A model generated the notes under the pieces. That model was not told the origin of the DNA, did not search any database, and worked only from the letters and a program-made list of their open reading frames with translations. Below are positions 56,507-64,000 of a stretch of DNA of 64,000 bases, one piece after another. Within the stretch, counting starts at the first letter, position 1. Every line of letters begins with the position of its first letter. The translations under genes were made by a program, and so were the position numbers. The DNA is from Mycobacterium parmense (lineage in GTDB: Bacteria > Actinomycetota > Actinomycetes > Mycobacteriales > Mycobacteriaceae), in the NCBI RefSeq assembly GCF_010730575.1, contig NZ_AP022614.1, positions 3,038,001-3,102,000 on the forward strand. Reading direction: 5' to 3'.

Positions 56507-57421
56507 ATGGCGCGCACCGACAACGACAGCTGGGATCTGGCCACGAGCGTGGGGGCCACCGCCACCATGGTGGCCGCCGGACGGGCCCGGGCCACCCGGG
56601 ACGCACTGATCGACGACCCGTTCGCCGAGCCGCTGGTGCGCGCCGTGGGCGTCGACTTCATGACGCGGTGGGCCGCCGGCGAACTGAGCTCCGACGAGGT
56701 CGACGAGCCGGGCGCGCCGTGGGGCATGCAGCGCATGACCGACATGCTGGCCGCGCGCACGCGCTACATCGACGCGTTCTTCGCCGAGGCGGGCAACGCC
56801 GGCATCCGCCAGGTCGTCATCCTGGCCTCGGGCCTGGACGCGCGCGCCTACCGGCTGCCCTGGGCGGCGGGCACCACGGTCTACGAAATCGACCAGCCGG
56901 AGGTCATCGAATTCAAGACCGCCACCATCGCGAAGCTGGGCGCGCAGCCCACCGCCGAGGTGCGGGCCGTCCCGATCGACCTGCGGCACGACTGGCCGTC
57001 GGCGCTGCGGGAGGCCGGGTTCGACACCGCACAGCCCACCGCCTGGGCGGCCGAGGGCCTGCTCGGTTTCCTGCCGCCGGAGGCACAGGACCGGCTGCTC
57101 GACGACATCAGCGCGCTCAGCGCGAACGCCAGCCGGCTGGTGGCCGAGGTCTTCATGAACTCCGGCACCAACGGGGACGCCCTGAACGCCGCGAGCGAGA
57201 AATGGCGGGAGAACGGCCTGGACATCGCCCTCGGCGACCTCGGCTTCCCCGGGGAGCGCAACGACGCGGCCACCCATCTGGAGCGGCGCGGCTGGCGCCC
57301 CGTTAAGACACCCCTGAACCAGTTGTTGGCCGACAGCGGGTTACCTTTGCAAAGCACGGAACCCGGGGCGCCGTTTGCCCAGAACTACTACTGCACCGCG
57401 GTGCTGGACCGGGCCGGCTGA
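56507..57421 (+). CDS. SAM-dependent methyltransferase, TIGR00027 family
   Basis: A 304-residue mycobacterial O-methyltransferase-like protein of the leucine-carboxyl-methyltransferase superfamily, a family greatly expanded in mycobacteria. It begins with the hallmark [20 protein letters not shown], followed by [40 protein letters not shown] (SAM motif I) and [17 protein letters not shown]. Start: ATG at 56507, eight bases after GGAAGGA; the GTG at 56474 would add 11 residues. Members methylate lipids or small molecules, but the substrate here is unknown. It precedes the CoA-transferase by 25 bases on the same strand. Confidence 0.88.
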   Translation: MARTDNDSWDLATSVGATATMVAAGRARATRDALIDDPFAEPLVRAVGVDFMTRWAAGELSSDEVDEPGAPWGMQRMTDMLAARTRYIDAFFAEAGNAGIRQVVILASGLDARAYRLPWAAGTTVYEIDQPEVIEFKTATIAKLGAQPTAEVRAVPIDLRHDWPSALREAGFDTAQPTAWAAEGLLGFLPPEAQDRLLDDISALSANASRLVAEVFMNSGTNGDALNAASEKWRENGLDIALGDLGFPGERNDAATHLERRGWRPVKTPLNQLLADSGLPLQSTEPGAPFAQNYYCTAVLDRAG

Positions 57422-57446
57422 TCAGCCGGCAAGAGAAAGGCGCCGC

Positions 57447-58640
57447 ATGGCAGACAGCACGGCCCCCAGACCGCTCGACGGATTCCGGGTGCTCGACTTC
57501 ACCCAGAACATCGCCGGACCGCTGGCGGGGCAGGTGCTGGCCGATCTCGGGGCCGAGGTCATCAAGGTCGAGGCGCCCGGCGGTGAGGCCGCCCGGCACA
57601 TCACCGCGGTGCTGCCCGGCCGCCCGCCGCTGGCCACGCTGTTCCTGCCGCACAACCGCGGCAAGAAGTCGGTGCTCGCGGACCTGACCGACGACGACAC
57701 CAAACACCAGATCATGCGGCTGGTCGACACCGCCGACGTCGTGCTGGAGGGCTTCCGCCCCGGGGTGATGGAACGCATGGGCCTGGGTCCCGACGACCTG
57801 CGGGCGCGCAATCCCAGGCTGATCTACGCGCGGCTGTCGGCCTACGGCGGCAACGGCCCACACGGCAGCAGGCCGGGCGTCGACCTGATGGTCGCGGCGG
57901 AGGCCGGCATGACCACCGGGATGCCCACCCCCACCGGCAAACCGCAGATCATCCCGTTTCAGCTCGTCGACGCCGCCAGCGGCCACGTGCTGGCCCAGGC
58001 GGTGCTGGCCGCGCTGCTCAACCGCGAGCGCCACGGGGTGACCGACGTCGTCCGGGTCGCGATGTACGACGTCGCGGTGGGCCTGCAGGCCGGCCAGCTC
58101 ACCGTCCACCTGAACAAGCCGAGCGAGCCGGCCGAACCGGATTCGGCGCCAAAGCCCAAGAAGCGCAAGGGAGTCGGGTTCGCCACCCAGCCGTCGGACG
58201 CGTTCAAGGCGGCCGACGGCTACCTGGTGATCAGCGCCTACGTGCCCAAGCACTGGGCCAAACTGTGCGAGATCATCGGCCGGCCCGACCTGCGCGACGA
58301 CGAGCGGTTCGCCAGCCAGCGTTCGCGCGCCCTGAACTATCCGGAACTGACCGAGGAGCTCGAGTCGGCGCTGGCCGCCAAGACCGCCGCCGAGTGGGTG
58401 GAGTTGTTGCAGGAAGGCGGGCTGATGGCCTGCCTGGCCAACACCTGGAAGCAGGTGGTCAACACCCCGCTGTTCGCCGAGAACGAGCTGGCCCTGCGCG
58501 TCGGCAGCGGCGAAGACGCCGTCACGGTGGTTCGCACCCCGGCGCGCTACTCGAGCTTCGACGCGGTGGCCACCGATCCCCCGCCCGCCCCCGGTCAGCA
58601 CAACGACGCGTTCCTGGCCGCGCCGCAGCCCGCGCCCTGA
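57447..58640 (+). CDS. Family III acyl-CoA transferase (Rv3272 ortholog)
   Basis: A 397-residue CaiB/BaiF-type CoA-transferase. It starts PLDGFRVLDFTQNIAGPLAG and has the interlocked-dimer motifs GADVVIK-like GAEVIKVEAPGG, HNRGKKSVLADL, EGFRPGVMERMGLGP, IYARLSAYG, and RPGVDLMVAAEAG, whose Asp is the expected CoA-carrying nucleophile. A short lysine-rich insert (SAPKPKKRKGVGF) is seen in the middle. Start: ATG at 57447 with GAAAGG upstream. The M. tuberculosis ortholog's natural substrate is not settled; carnitine-like or short dicarboxylic acyl groups are family candidates. Confidence 0.88.
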   Translation: MADSTAPRPLDGFRVLDFTQNIAGPLAGQVLADLGAEVIKVEAPGGEAARHITAVLPGRPPLATLFLPHNRGKKSVLADLTDDDTKHQIMRLVDTADVVLEGFRPGVMERMGLGPDDLRARNPRLIYARLSAYGGNGPHGSRPGVDLMVAAEAGMTTGMPTPTGKPQIIPFQLVDAASGHVLAQAVLAALLNRERHGVTDVVRVAMYDVAVGLQAGQLTVHLNKPSEPAEPDSAPKPKKRKGVGFATQPSDAFKAADGYLVISAYVPKHWAKLCEIIGRPDLRDDERFASQRSRALNYPELTEELESALAAKTAAEWVELLQEGGLMACLANTWKQVVNTPLFAENELALRVGSGEDAVTVVRTPARYSSFDAVATDPPPAPGQHNDAFLAAPQPAP

Positions 58641-58646
58641 GCGCGC

Positions 58647-59090
58647 TCAGAGGCTGGGCAGCCGCACCACCTGGACGAAGAACTCGTCGATCTGGCGCAC
58701 CGCCTTCATGAACTGGTCGAGGTCCACCGGCTTGGTGACGTAGGCGTTGGCGTGCAGCTTGTAGCTGCGCAGGATGTCCTCCTCGGCCGAGGAGGTGGTG
58801 AGCACGACCACCGGGATGCGCGCCAGGTCCGGGTCGGACTTGATCTTCTCCAGCAGCTGACGGCCGTCGTATTTGGGCAGGTTCAGGTCCAGCAGGATGA
58901 GGTCGGGCCGCGGCGAGTCGGCGAACCGGCCGCGCTTGTACAGGTAGTCAAGACCCTCCTCGCCGTCGTGCGCGACGTGCAGCCGGTTCTTGAGCTTGTT
59001 GTGTTCGAACGCTTCCCGGGTGATGAGCTCGTCGCCCGGGTCGTCTTCGATCAGCAGGATGTCGATGGCCCTCTCGGCGGACGACGTCAT
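58647..59090 (-). CDS. Single-domain response regulator (Rcp1-type)
   Basis: A 147-residue receiver-only protein. Acidic pair in LLIEDDPGD (15-17), phospho-acceptor Asp68 in DLILLDLNLPKYDG, Thr in VVLTTSSAEED and Lys in YVTKPVDL are all present. It has no output domain. The long beta-alpha insert DYLYKRGRFADSPRPD marks the Rcp1 subgroup that pairs with phytochrome-like histidine kinases. The ATG at 59090 overlaps the kinase stop (ATGA). It probably receives phosphate from that kinase, and may act as a phosphate sink or switch on the phosphatase module upstream (inference). Confidence 0.92.
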   Translation of the reverse strand: MTSSAERAIDILLIEDDPGDELITREAFEHNKLKNRLHVAHDGEEGLDYLYKRGRFADSPRPDLILLDLNLPKYDGRQLLEKIKSDPDLARIPVVVLTTSSAEEDILRSYKLHANAYVTKPVDLDQFMKAVRQIDEFFVQVVRLPSL

Positions 59091-60691
59091 TGCACTCCTT
59101 CCAAAGCGACGGGATTTTCCGCGCCCTCGGAGGCGGGCGCAGCAATCGGGAGGGTGAACCAGAACCGGGTCCCCTCGGTGTAGGACGTGTCGATCCACAC
59201 GGTCCCGCCGTGGTGCTCGACGATCTTCTTGACCAGCGCAAGACCGACACCGGTTCCGCTGTACACGTCGCGGCCGTGCAGCCGCTGAAAGATGACGAAC
59301 ACCTTGTCGGCGAACTCGGCCGGGATGCCGATGCCGTTGTCCGACACGCTGAGCAGCCATTCGCCCGCGCGGTCGCCGCTGCCCTGGTCGCAGGTGATGA
59401 CGACGCGCGGCGCGCGGTCCGCGTGCCGGAATTTCACCGCGTTGCCAATCAGGTTCTGCCACAACATGGTCAGCAGCGTCGGGTCGCCGACGATCTGCGG
59501 CAGCCCGTCGGGCCGCGCGACCTCGGCGCGCGACTCCTCGATAGCGGCGGCCAGGTTGGCCAGCCCCGCGTCTAGGGCCCGGTCGAGGTCCACCTCGGTC
59601 GCCGAGGTGTTCAGCCGGCCGACGCGGGAGAACGTCAGCAGGTCGTTGATGAGCACCTGCATGCGCTTGGCCCCGTCCACCGCGTAGCCGATGTACTCGA
59701 CGCCGCGTTCGTCGAGCTTGTCACCGTAACGCTTCTCCAGCAGCTGGCAGAACGAGGCGACCTTGCGCAGCGGTTCCTGCAGGTCGTGCGACGCAACGTA
59801 GGCGAACTGCTCGAGTTCGGTGTTCGAGCGGCGCAATTCGACGGCCTGCTCGTCGAGCTGCGCCTGCGCCGAACGTGAGACCGCCAGCTCGTCGACGATC
59901 CGCTTGCGCATGTTCTCGACGTCCAGGGCCATGTCGCGGACGTCCTTCGGCCGCCTCGGCGCGACGATGACGTCGTCGAAATTGCCTTCGGTGATCCGCC
60001 GGCACGCCGCGGCCAGGGCCGCGAGCGGCCGGGCCACGGTGTCGCGCACCAGGAAACCGAGGACCCCGGCCGTGACGAAGAAGACCAGCACCATCGCGAA
60101 CAGCACCCGGTCGCGCCAGGCGTCGGTGTGTTTGAGGGCGTCGGCCGAGCTCGTCCACGCGGCCGCCAGGTTGACGTTCTGCCGGTCGAACAGCGCGCGC
60201 AGGTGGTCGAATTCCGCCTTCCCGCGCTCGGCCGCGTTGCCGGTGATGACGTTGCGCGCGTTCGGGTTCACGCTGGCGATGATCGGTTCGGCGTAGCTGG
60301 TCCGCCAGTGGTCGGCGGCCCGCTCGATCGCATCCAGGTCGGCGATCAAATCCGGGCGCTGGGCGACGCGGCGGCGGATCTCGGCGGCGGCCGCCTGCTC
60401 GGCCTGCTCACCGTCGTAGTAGGGCGTCAGGAATTGGCGGTCGGTGGCGATCAGGTAGCCGCGCACGCCCGTTTCCTGGTCGCGCAGGGCCGCCTGCAGC
60501 TGGCTCGCCGCCACCCGCGCCGGCTGGATGTTGTCGATCAGCTCACGCGACATGTCGTCGGTTCGATGCAGCAACGTCGCGCCGATCAGCGCCCCGGCGA
60601 GCACCATCGCGCCCATGCTGAACAACACCACGGCCTGCCATCCGCGCACGGTCAACTGCGACAGGCGCAGGCGCCGCGACAGCGGGGTCAC
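59087..60691 (-). CDS. Hybrid-family sensor histidine kinase with CHASE3-like domain
   Basis: A 534-residue membrane kinase. Transmembrane helix 1 (VVLFSMGAMVLAGALIGATL), then an extracytoplasmic helical domain of the CHASE3 type (ALRDQETGVRGYLIATDRQF through TDAWRDRVL), transmembrane helix 2 (FAMVLVFFVTAGVLGFLV), HAMP, a coiled-coil, and a phytochrome-style dimerisation domain with His in YVASHDLQEPLRKVASF. The ATPase domain has LIGNAVKFRHADRAP, VSDNGIGIPAEF and FQRLHGRDVYSGTGVGLALV. Start: GTG at 60691, overlapping the phosphatase stop (GTGA). It partners with both neighbouring receiver proteins; signal unknown. Confidence 0.92.
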   Translation of the reverse strand: MTPLSRRLRLSQLTVRGWQAVVLFSMGAMVLAGALIGATLLHRTDDMSRELIDNIQPARVAASQLQAALRDQETGVRGYLIATDRQFLTPYYDGEQAEQAAAAEIRRRVAQRPDLIADLDAIERAADHWRTSYAEPIIASVNPNARNVITGNAAERGKAEFDHLRALFDRQNVNLAAAWTSSADALKHTDAWRDRVLFAMVLVFFVTAGVLGFLVRDTVARPLAALAAACRRITEGNFDDVIVAPRRPKDVRDMALDVENMRKRIVDELAVSRSAQAQLDEQAVELRRSNTELEQFAYVASHDLQEPLRKVASFCQLLEKRYGDKLDERGVEYIGYAVDGAKRMQVLINDLLTFSRVGRLNTSATEVDLDRALDAGLANLAAAIEESRAEVARPDGLPQIVGDPTLLTMLWQNLIGNAVKFRHADRAPRVVITCDQGSGDRAGEWLLSVSDNGIGIPAEFADKVFVIFQRLHGRDVYSGTGVGLALVKKIVEHHGGTVWIDTSYTEGTRFWFTLPIAAPASEGAENPVALEGVQ

Positions 60692-61878
60692 GCGGTGGTC
60701 CGCTCGACGCGCAGCACGGCGATGTCGTCGGTGAGCCCACCGCGCGGCTGGGCGAGCTCCTGGGCTCCGTCGATGAGGGCGTCGACGAACGCCGGTCCGG
60801 CCAGGTGCGCGCGCGACCGCGCCAGCGCCAGCAGGCCGTCCTCGCCGAGGCGGCGGTTGCCCTCCCCCGAATACCCTTCGAAAAGCCCGTCGGTCAGCAG
60901 CAGCAGGCCGTAGCCCACCGGCAGGTGCAGCTCGTACAGCGGCCAGTCGTCAGCGCGCAGGCCCAGGGCCGGGCCGCCCGGCGGCTCGATCCACTCGACG
61001 GTTTGGCCGCCCTGCAGCAACATCCCCGGGTGGCCGGCGCGGATTGCGGTGATCGGGCAATCGTGCGGCGGGATCTCGAGGCCGAGCACCGTCGCGAACA
61101 CCGCGGTGTCGCTGCGTTCCGAGTGCAGGACGCGCTCGAGCTGCCGCATCAGCTCCACGCCGCGGACGCCCGCGAGCGTGAGGGCGCGGAACGCGATCCG
61201 CAGGGCCGCGCCCAGCGCCGCCTCGTGCGGCCCGTGGCCCGCCACGTCCCCGATCAGGACGTGGACGATGCGGTCGGCCGTCTGGACGACGTCGTAGAAG
61301 TCGCCGCACAACAGCGCGTCCTCGCGGCTGGGCCGGTACCGCGCGACGATCTCGACGCCCGGGGAGTCCAGCAGCAGCGGCGACGGCAGCAGGCCGCGTT
61401 CCAGCAGCGCGTTCTCCCGGGCCCGCAGCTGGCTGGCGTGCAGGTCGGCGGCGATCAGCTCGGCGCGTTTGCGCTCGATCGCATACAGCAGCGCGCGCCG
61501 CAGCATCTCGGGTTCGACGCGCCCCTTGACCAGGTAGTCCTGGGCGCCGGCCGCGACGGCGGACGCCCCGAAGTACTCGTCGTTCAGACCGGTGAGCACC
61601 ACGATCGGCACCGTGGCGTCGCGCTTGGCGATGCGGTCGAGCGCGTCGATCCCGTTGGCGTCGGGCAGGTGCAGGTCCAGCAGCACGCAGTCGGGACGTG
61701 CGGACGCCAGCTCGCGCTCGGCGTGCGCCATCGACTGCGCCCACACCACCCTGATGTCGGCGACCGCGTCGGCGATCAGGTCCTCCACCAGCACCGCGTC
61801 GGCGCGGTCGTCTTCGACGAGCAGCAGCGACAGCGACCGCCAGTTGGCGGCCGGGGTGACCGGAGCGCGCACGGGCAT
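60688..61878 (-). CDS. Response regulator with PP2C (SpoIIE/RsbU-type) phosphatase output
   Basis: A 396-residue protein. Residues 15-135 are a receiver domain (LLLVEDD, phospho-acceptor Asp68 in VLLDLHLPDANG, Lys in DYLVKGRVEP). A short coiled linker (RRALLYAIERKRAELIAADL) leads to a PP2C-type phosphatase with metal motifs GDFYDVVQ, IGDVAGHGPHEAALG, LLTDGLFEGYSG and GGLTDDIAVLRV. RsbU-like proteins dephosphorylate anti-anti-sigma factors, so this could switch a SigF/SigB-type stress sigma factor (inference). Start: ATG at 61878, though an in-frame GTG at 61899 and further upstream starts exist. First gene of the three-gene operon. Confidence 0.9.
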   Translation of the reverse strand: MPVRAPVTPAANWRSLSLLLVEDDRADAVLVEDLIADAVADIRVVWAQSMAHAERELASARPDCVLLDLHLPDANGIDALDRIAKRDATVPIVVLTGLNDEYFGASAVAAGAQDYLVKGRVEPEMLRRALLYAIERKRAELIAADLHASQLRARENALLERGLLPSPLLLDSPGVEIVARYRPSREDALLCGDFYDVVQTADRIVHVLIGDVAGHGPHEAALGAALRIAFRALTLAGVRGVELMRQLERVLHSERSDTAVFATVLGLEIPPHDCPITAIRAGHPGMLLQGGQTVEWIEPPGGPALGLRADDWPLYELHLPVGYGLLLLTDGLFEGYSGEGNRRLGEDGLLALARSRAHLAGPAFVDALIDGAQELAQPRGGLTDDIAVLRVERTTA

Positions 61879-62087
61879 CAATTCCGGGTCATCCACGAGC
61901 CGGCGCGGGATTTCACGTTGTTCACTGTGAACCCCCTGGCCGCGGTCAGACCCTTGCTCCTCGGTGACGCCCCGACCGACCGGTGCGCCGACGCTGACTG
62001 TACGTGTGGCCTCACCACCCCGAATGGCCGCCGTGGCAAATCTTATGCGCTGCGGCTGTGGTTTCCTGAGAGGACGGGCCGACGGAG

Positions 62088-63257
62088 TCAGCGCAGCAGC
62101 GCCCGCGACATCACCACGCGCTGGATCTGGTTGGTGCCCTCGTAGATCTGCGTGATCTTGGCGTCGCGCATCATCCGCTCCACGGGGAAGTCGACGGTAT
62201 AGCCCGCGCCGCCGAACAGCTGGACGGCGTCCGTGGTCACCTCCATCGCGACATCGGAGGCCCAGCACTTCGAGGCCGCGGAGATGAAGCCGAGGTGGGA
62301 TTCACCCCGCTCCGCACGCGCTGCGGCGTGGTAGACCATCAGCCGGGCGGACTCGAGCTTCATCGCCATGTCGGCGAGCATGAACTGCACACCTTGGTTG
62401 TCGCTGATGGGGCGGCCGAACTGCTTGCGGTCCCGGGTGTAGGCGATGGCGGCGTCCACCGCGCCCTGCGCGATGCCCACCGCCTGGGCGCCGATCGTGG
62501 GCCGGGTGTGATCCAGGGTGGCCAGCGCGGTCTTGAAGCCCGTGCCCGGCTCGCCGACGATCCGGTCGCCGGGGATGCGGCAGTTCTCGAAGTACAGCTC
62601 GGTGGTCGGCGAGCCCTTGATTCCGAGCTTGCGCTCCTTGGGACCGATGGTGAAGCCCTCGTCGTCGAGGTGCACCATGAACGACGAGATGCCGTTGGCG
62701 CCCTTGTCCGGATCGGTGACCGCCATCACGGTGTACCAGGACGACTTGCCACCATTGGTGATCCAGCATTTGGAGCCGTTGAGGATCCAGTCGTCCCCGT
62801 CGGCCTTGGCGCGCGTACGCATCGAGGCCGCATCGCTGCCGGCCTCACGCTCGCTCAGCGCATACGACGCCATCGCCGAGCCGTCGGCGATGGAGGGCAG
62901 CACCTGCTTCTTCAGCTCCTCGGAGCCGCGCAGGATCAGCCCCATGGTGCCCAGTTTGTTCACCGCCGGGATCAGCGACGCCGACGCGTCGACGCGGGCG
63001 ACCTCCTCGATCACGATGCACGCCGCCACCGAATCCGCGCCCTGCCCGCCGTATTCCTCGGGCACGTGTACAGCATTGAAGCCCGACGCGACCAGCGCGT
63101 CCAACGCCTCCTGCGGGAACCGAGAGTTCTCGTCGACATCGGCGGCGTGCGGAGCGATCTCCTTCTCCGCCAGCGCGCGGATCGCGGCCCGCAGCTCCTG
63201 GTGCTCCTCGGGCAACTGGAACAAATCAAATGTGGGGTTTCCGGCCCAACCAGCCAT
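62088..63257 (-). CDS. fadE25: Acyl-CoA dehydrogenase FadE25
   Basis: A 389-residue flavoprotein doing the first step of beta-oxidation. FAD/substrate motifs: ALSEREAGSDAASMRTRA, CWITNGGKSSWYTVMAV, ELYFENCRIPGDRIVGEPG, the dimer/FAD loop YTRDRKQFGRPISDNQGVQF and the catalytic-base region around QLFGGAGYTVDFPVERMMRD with IYEGTNQIQRVV at the C-terminus. Start: ATG at 63257, giving exactly the length of Rv3274c; the frame extends to 63275. It lies 209 bases after the signalling operon start and 72 bases from purE. Confidence 0.95.
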   Translation of the reverse strand: MAGWAGNPTFDLFQLPEEHQELRAAIRALAEKEIAPHAADVDENSRFPQEALDALVASGFNAVHVPEEYGGQGADSVAACIVIEEVARVDASASLIPAVNKLGTMGLILRGSEELKKQVLPSIADGSAMASYALSEREAGSDAASMRTRAKADGDDWILNGSKCWITNGGKSSWYTVMAVTDPDKGANGISSFMVHLDDEGFTIGPKERKLGIKGSPTTELYFENCRIPGDRIVGEPGTGFKTALATLDHTRPTIGAQAVGIAQGAVDAAIAYTRDRKQFGRPISDNQGVQFMLADMAMKLESARLMVYHAAARAERGESHLGFISAASKCWASDVAMEVTTDAVQLFGGAGYTVDFPVERMMRDAKITQIYEGTNQIQRVVMSRALLR

Positions 63258-63329
63258 CTCGGCCTCCTCGTGCACTCCGCCGGACGATCCGGCTCCTCCG
63301 CCCGCTGCCGGCCCCCCACCGTTACCGGG

Positions 63330-63842
63330 CTACTGGCCGGTAACTTTACCGTGAAGTTCTTGTAGCGCCGCATCCTTGGCCCGCACGCTGTCGGCCAGCT
63401 CCCCCTGGAACGCGGCGATGCGGGCCCGCAGCGCCGGATCGGACGCACCCAGGATGCGCACCGCCAGCAGGCCGGCGTTGCGTCCGCCGCCGATCGACAC
63501 CGTCGCGACCGGGACACCGGCGGGCATCTGCACGATCGACAGCAGCGAATCCAGGCCGTCCAGCCGGGCCAGCGGAACCGGGACGCCGATCACCGGCAGC
63601 GGTGTGGCCGCGGCGACCATCCCGGGCAGGTGCGCCGCGCCGCCCGCGCCGGCGATGATCACCTCGATGCCGCGGTCCGCTGCGGTCCGCGCGTAGTCGA
63701 ACATCACCTCGGGGGTGCGGTGCGCCGAGACCACCCGGGCCTCGGCCGGCACGCCGAACTCGGCCAGCGCGACGGCGGCGTCGGACATCACCGACCAGTC
63801 GCTGTCGCTGCCCATGATCACCCCGACCCGGGCCTCAGTCAT
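63330..63842 (-). CDS. purE: N5-carboxyaminoimidazole ribonucleotide mutase (class I)
   Basis: A 170-residue class I PurE that moves CO2 from N5-CAIR to CAIR in purine synthesis. Signature [17 protein letters not shown] with the SDS/SDW substrate loop, [14 protein letters not shown] (catalytic His and Arg), [17 protein letters not shown] and [19 protein letters not shown]. Start: ATG at 63842, about ten bases after AGGAGG; an upstream in-frame ATG at 63875 is less likely. It follows purK by 48 bases, the usual purK-purE operon, and probably reads on toward fadE25. Confidence 0.96.
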   Translation of the reverse strand: MTEARVGVIMGSDSDWSVMSDAAVALAEFGVPAEARVVSAHRTPEVMFDYARTAADRGIEVIIAGAGGAAHLPGMVAAATPLPVIGVPVPLARLDGLDSLLSIVQMPAGVPVATVSIGGGRNAGLLAVRILGASDPALRARIAAFQGELADSVRAKDAALQELHGKVTGQ

Positions 63843-63890
63843 TGCGCCGCTCCTCCTCATCGCTTCGTTCTGCATCGTCGCCGGCGCGGT

Positions 63891-64000
63891 TCAGCCATGT
63901 GGGTCCCATCCGTCCATCCACTGCGCGTGCGACAACCAGTGTGCCGCCAGCTCGGCCCGTTTCCGAAGCGCCGCCAGCCCGTCGGGGTCCGCACCGAGAA
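63891..64000 (-). CDS. purK: N5-carboxyaminoimidazole ribonucleotide synthase, C-terminal part
   Basis: The last 35 or so codons of a gene entering from the right edge: LGADPDGLAALRKRAELAAH, WLSHAQWMDGWDPHG then TGA at 63893-63891. The helix and the WxDGWDPHG end fit mycobacterial PurK (Rv3276c), the ATP-grasp enzyme that makes N5-CAIR, and the position directly before purE is as expected. The catalytic part lies outside the window. Confidence 0.8.
   Translation of the reverse strand, partial: LGADPDGLAALRKRAELAAHWLSHAQWMDGWDPHG

Overview
The window is high-GC actinobacterial DNA whose gene content and order match a slow-growing Mycobacterium, most likely the M. avium complex or a close relative (inference from protein similarity and synteny; no search was run). 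From about 10.3 kb to the right end the order follows the M. tuberculosis block Rv3229c-Rv3276c: desA3, its reductase, ppk2, tgs3, a kefB-type antiporter, secA1, hpf, comF-like, lpqB-mtrB-mtrA, tmk, sahH, a TetR gene, rubB-rubA-alkB, manA, manB, whiB2, fbiA-fbiB, mamA, manC, wbbL, rmlD, an LCP ligase, pacL1-ctpC, a class III CoA-transferase, fadE25, purE-purK.

Positions 1-10.3 kb are an accessory segment with no such synteny that I recognise. It holds the N-terminus of a TIR-domain protein, a DUF2255 protein, a crotonase, a secreted DUF732 protein, glutathione peroxidase, an MDR oxidoreductase, a Baeyer-Villiger-type monooxygenase, an AraC regulator, a SnoaL-like protein, an SDR without its catalytic tyrosine, a binding-protein-like protein and a DUF2461 protein. 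Gene remnants lie between them: a cutinase piece, the first 39 codons of a GMC oxidoreductase, and possibly a MarR tail.

Positions 10.3-41 kb carry lipid desaturation and storage (desA3 and its reductase, each behind the same palindromic box; ppk2; an unsplit tgs3), potassium/proton antiport, protein export (secA1), ribosome hibernation (hpf), the MtrAB-LpqB envelope signalling operon, thymidylate kinase, SAH hydrolase, the alkane hydroxylase-rubredoxin operon and the mannose-activation operon. A tandem repeat lies upstream of secA1. A second, with nine near-identical 56-bp units, lies between the convergent FAD-oxidoreductase and manA genes, and its first unit supplies the C-terminus of the oxidoreductase.

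Positions 41-51.5 kb carry whiB2 divergent from a tightly overlapped fbiA-fbiB-DNA methylase-NUDIX operon (F420 biosynthesis plus DNA methylation). Next come the GDP-mannose and rhamnosyl-linker genes (manC, wbbL, rmlD), divergent from the LCP arabinogalactan ligase. Positions 51.5-64 kb carry the pacL1-ctpC zinc-efflux operon behind a palindromic promoter, a fatty-acid CoA ligase, a methyltransferase, a CoA-transferase and a three-gene signalling module (receiver-PP2C phosphatase, CHASE3-like histidine kinase, single-domain receiver) where M. tuberculosis has the SulP/carbonic anhydrase gene Rv3273. The window ends with fadE25, purE and the C-terminus of purK. No rRNA, tRNA, CRISPR array, insertion sequence or replication origin was seen.
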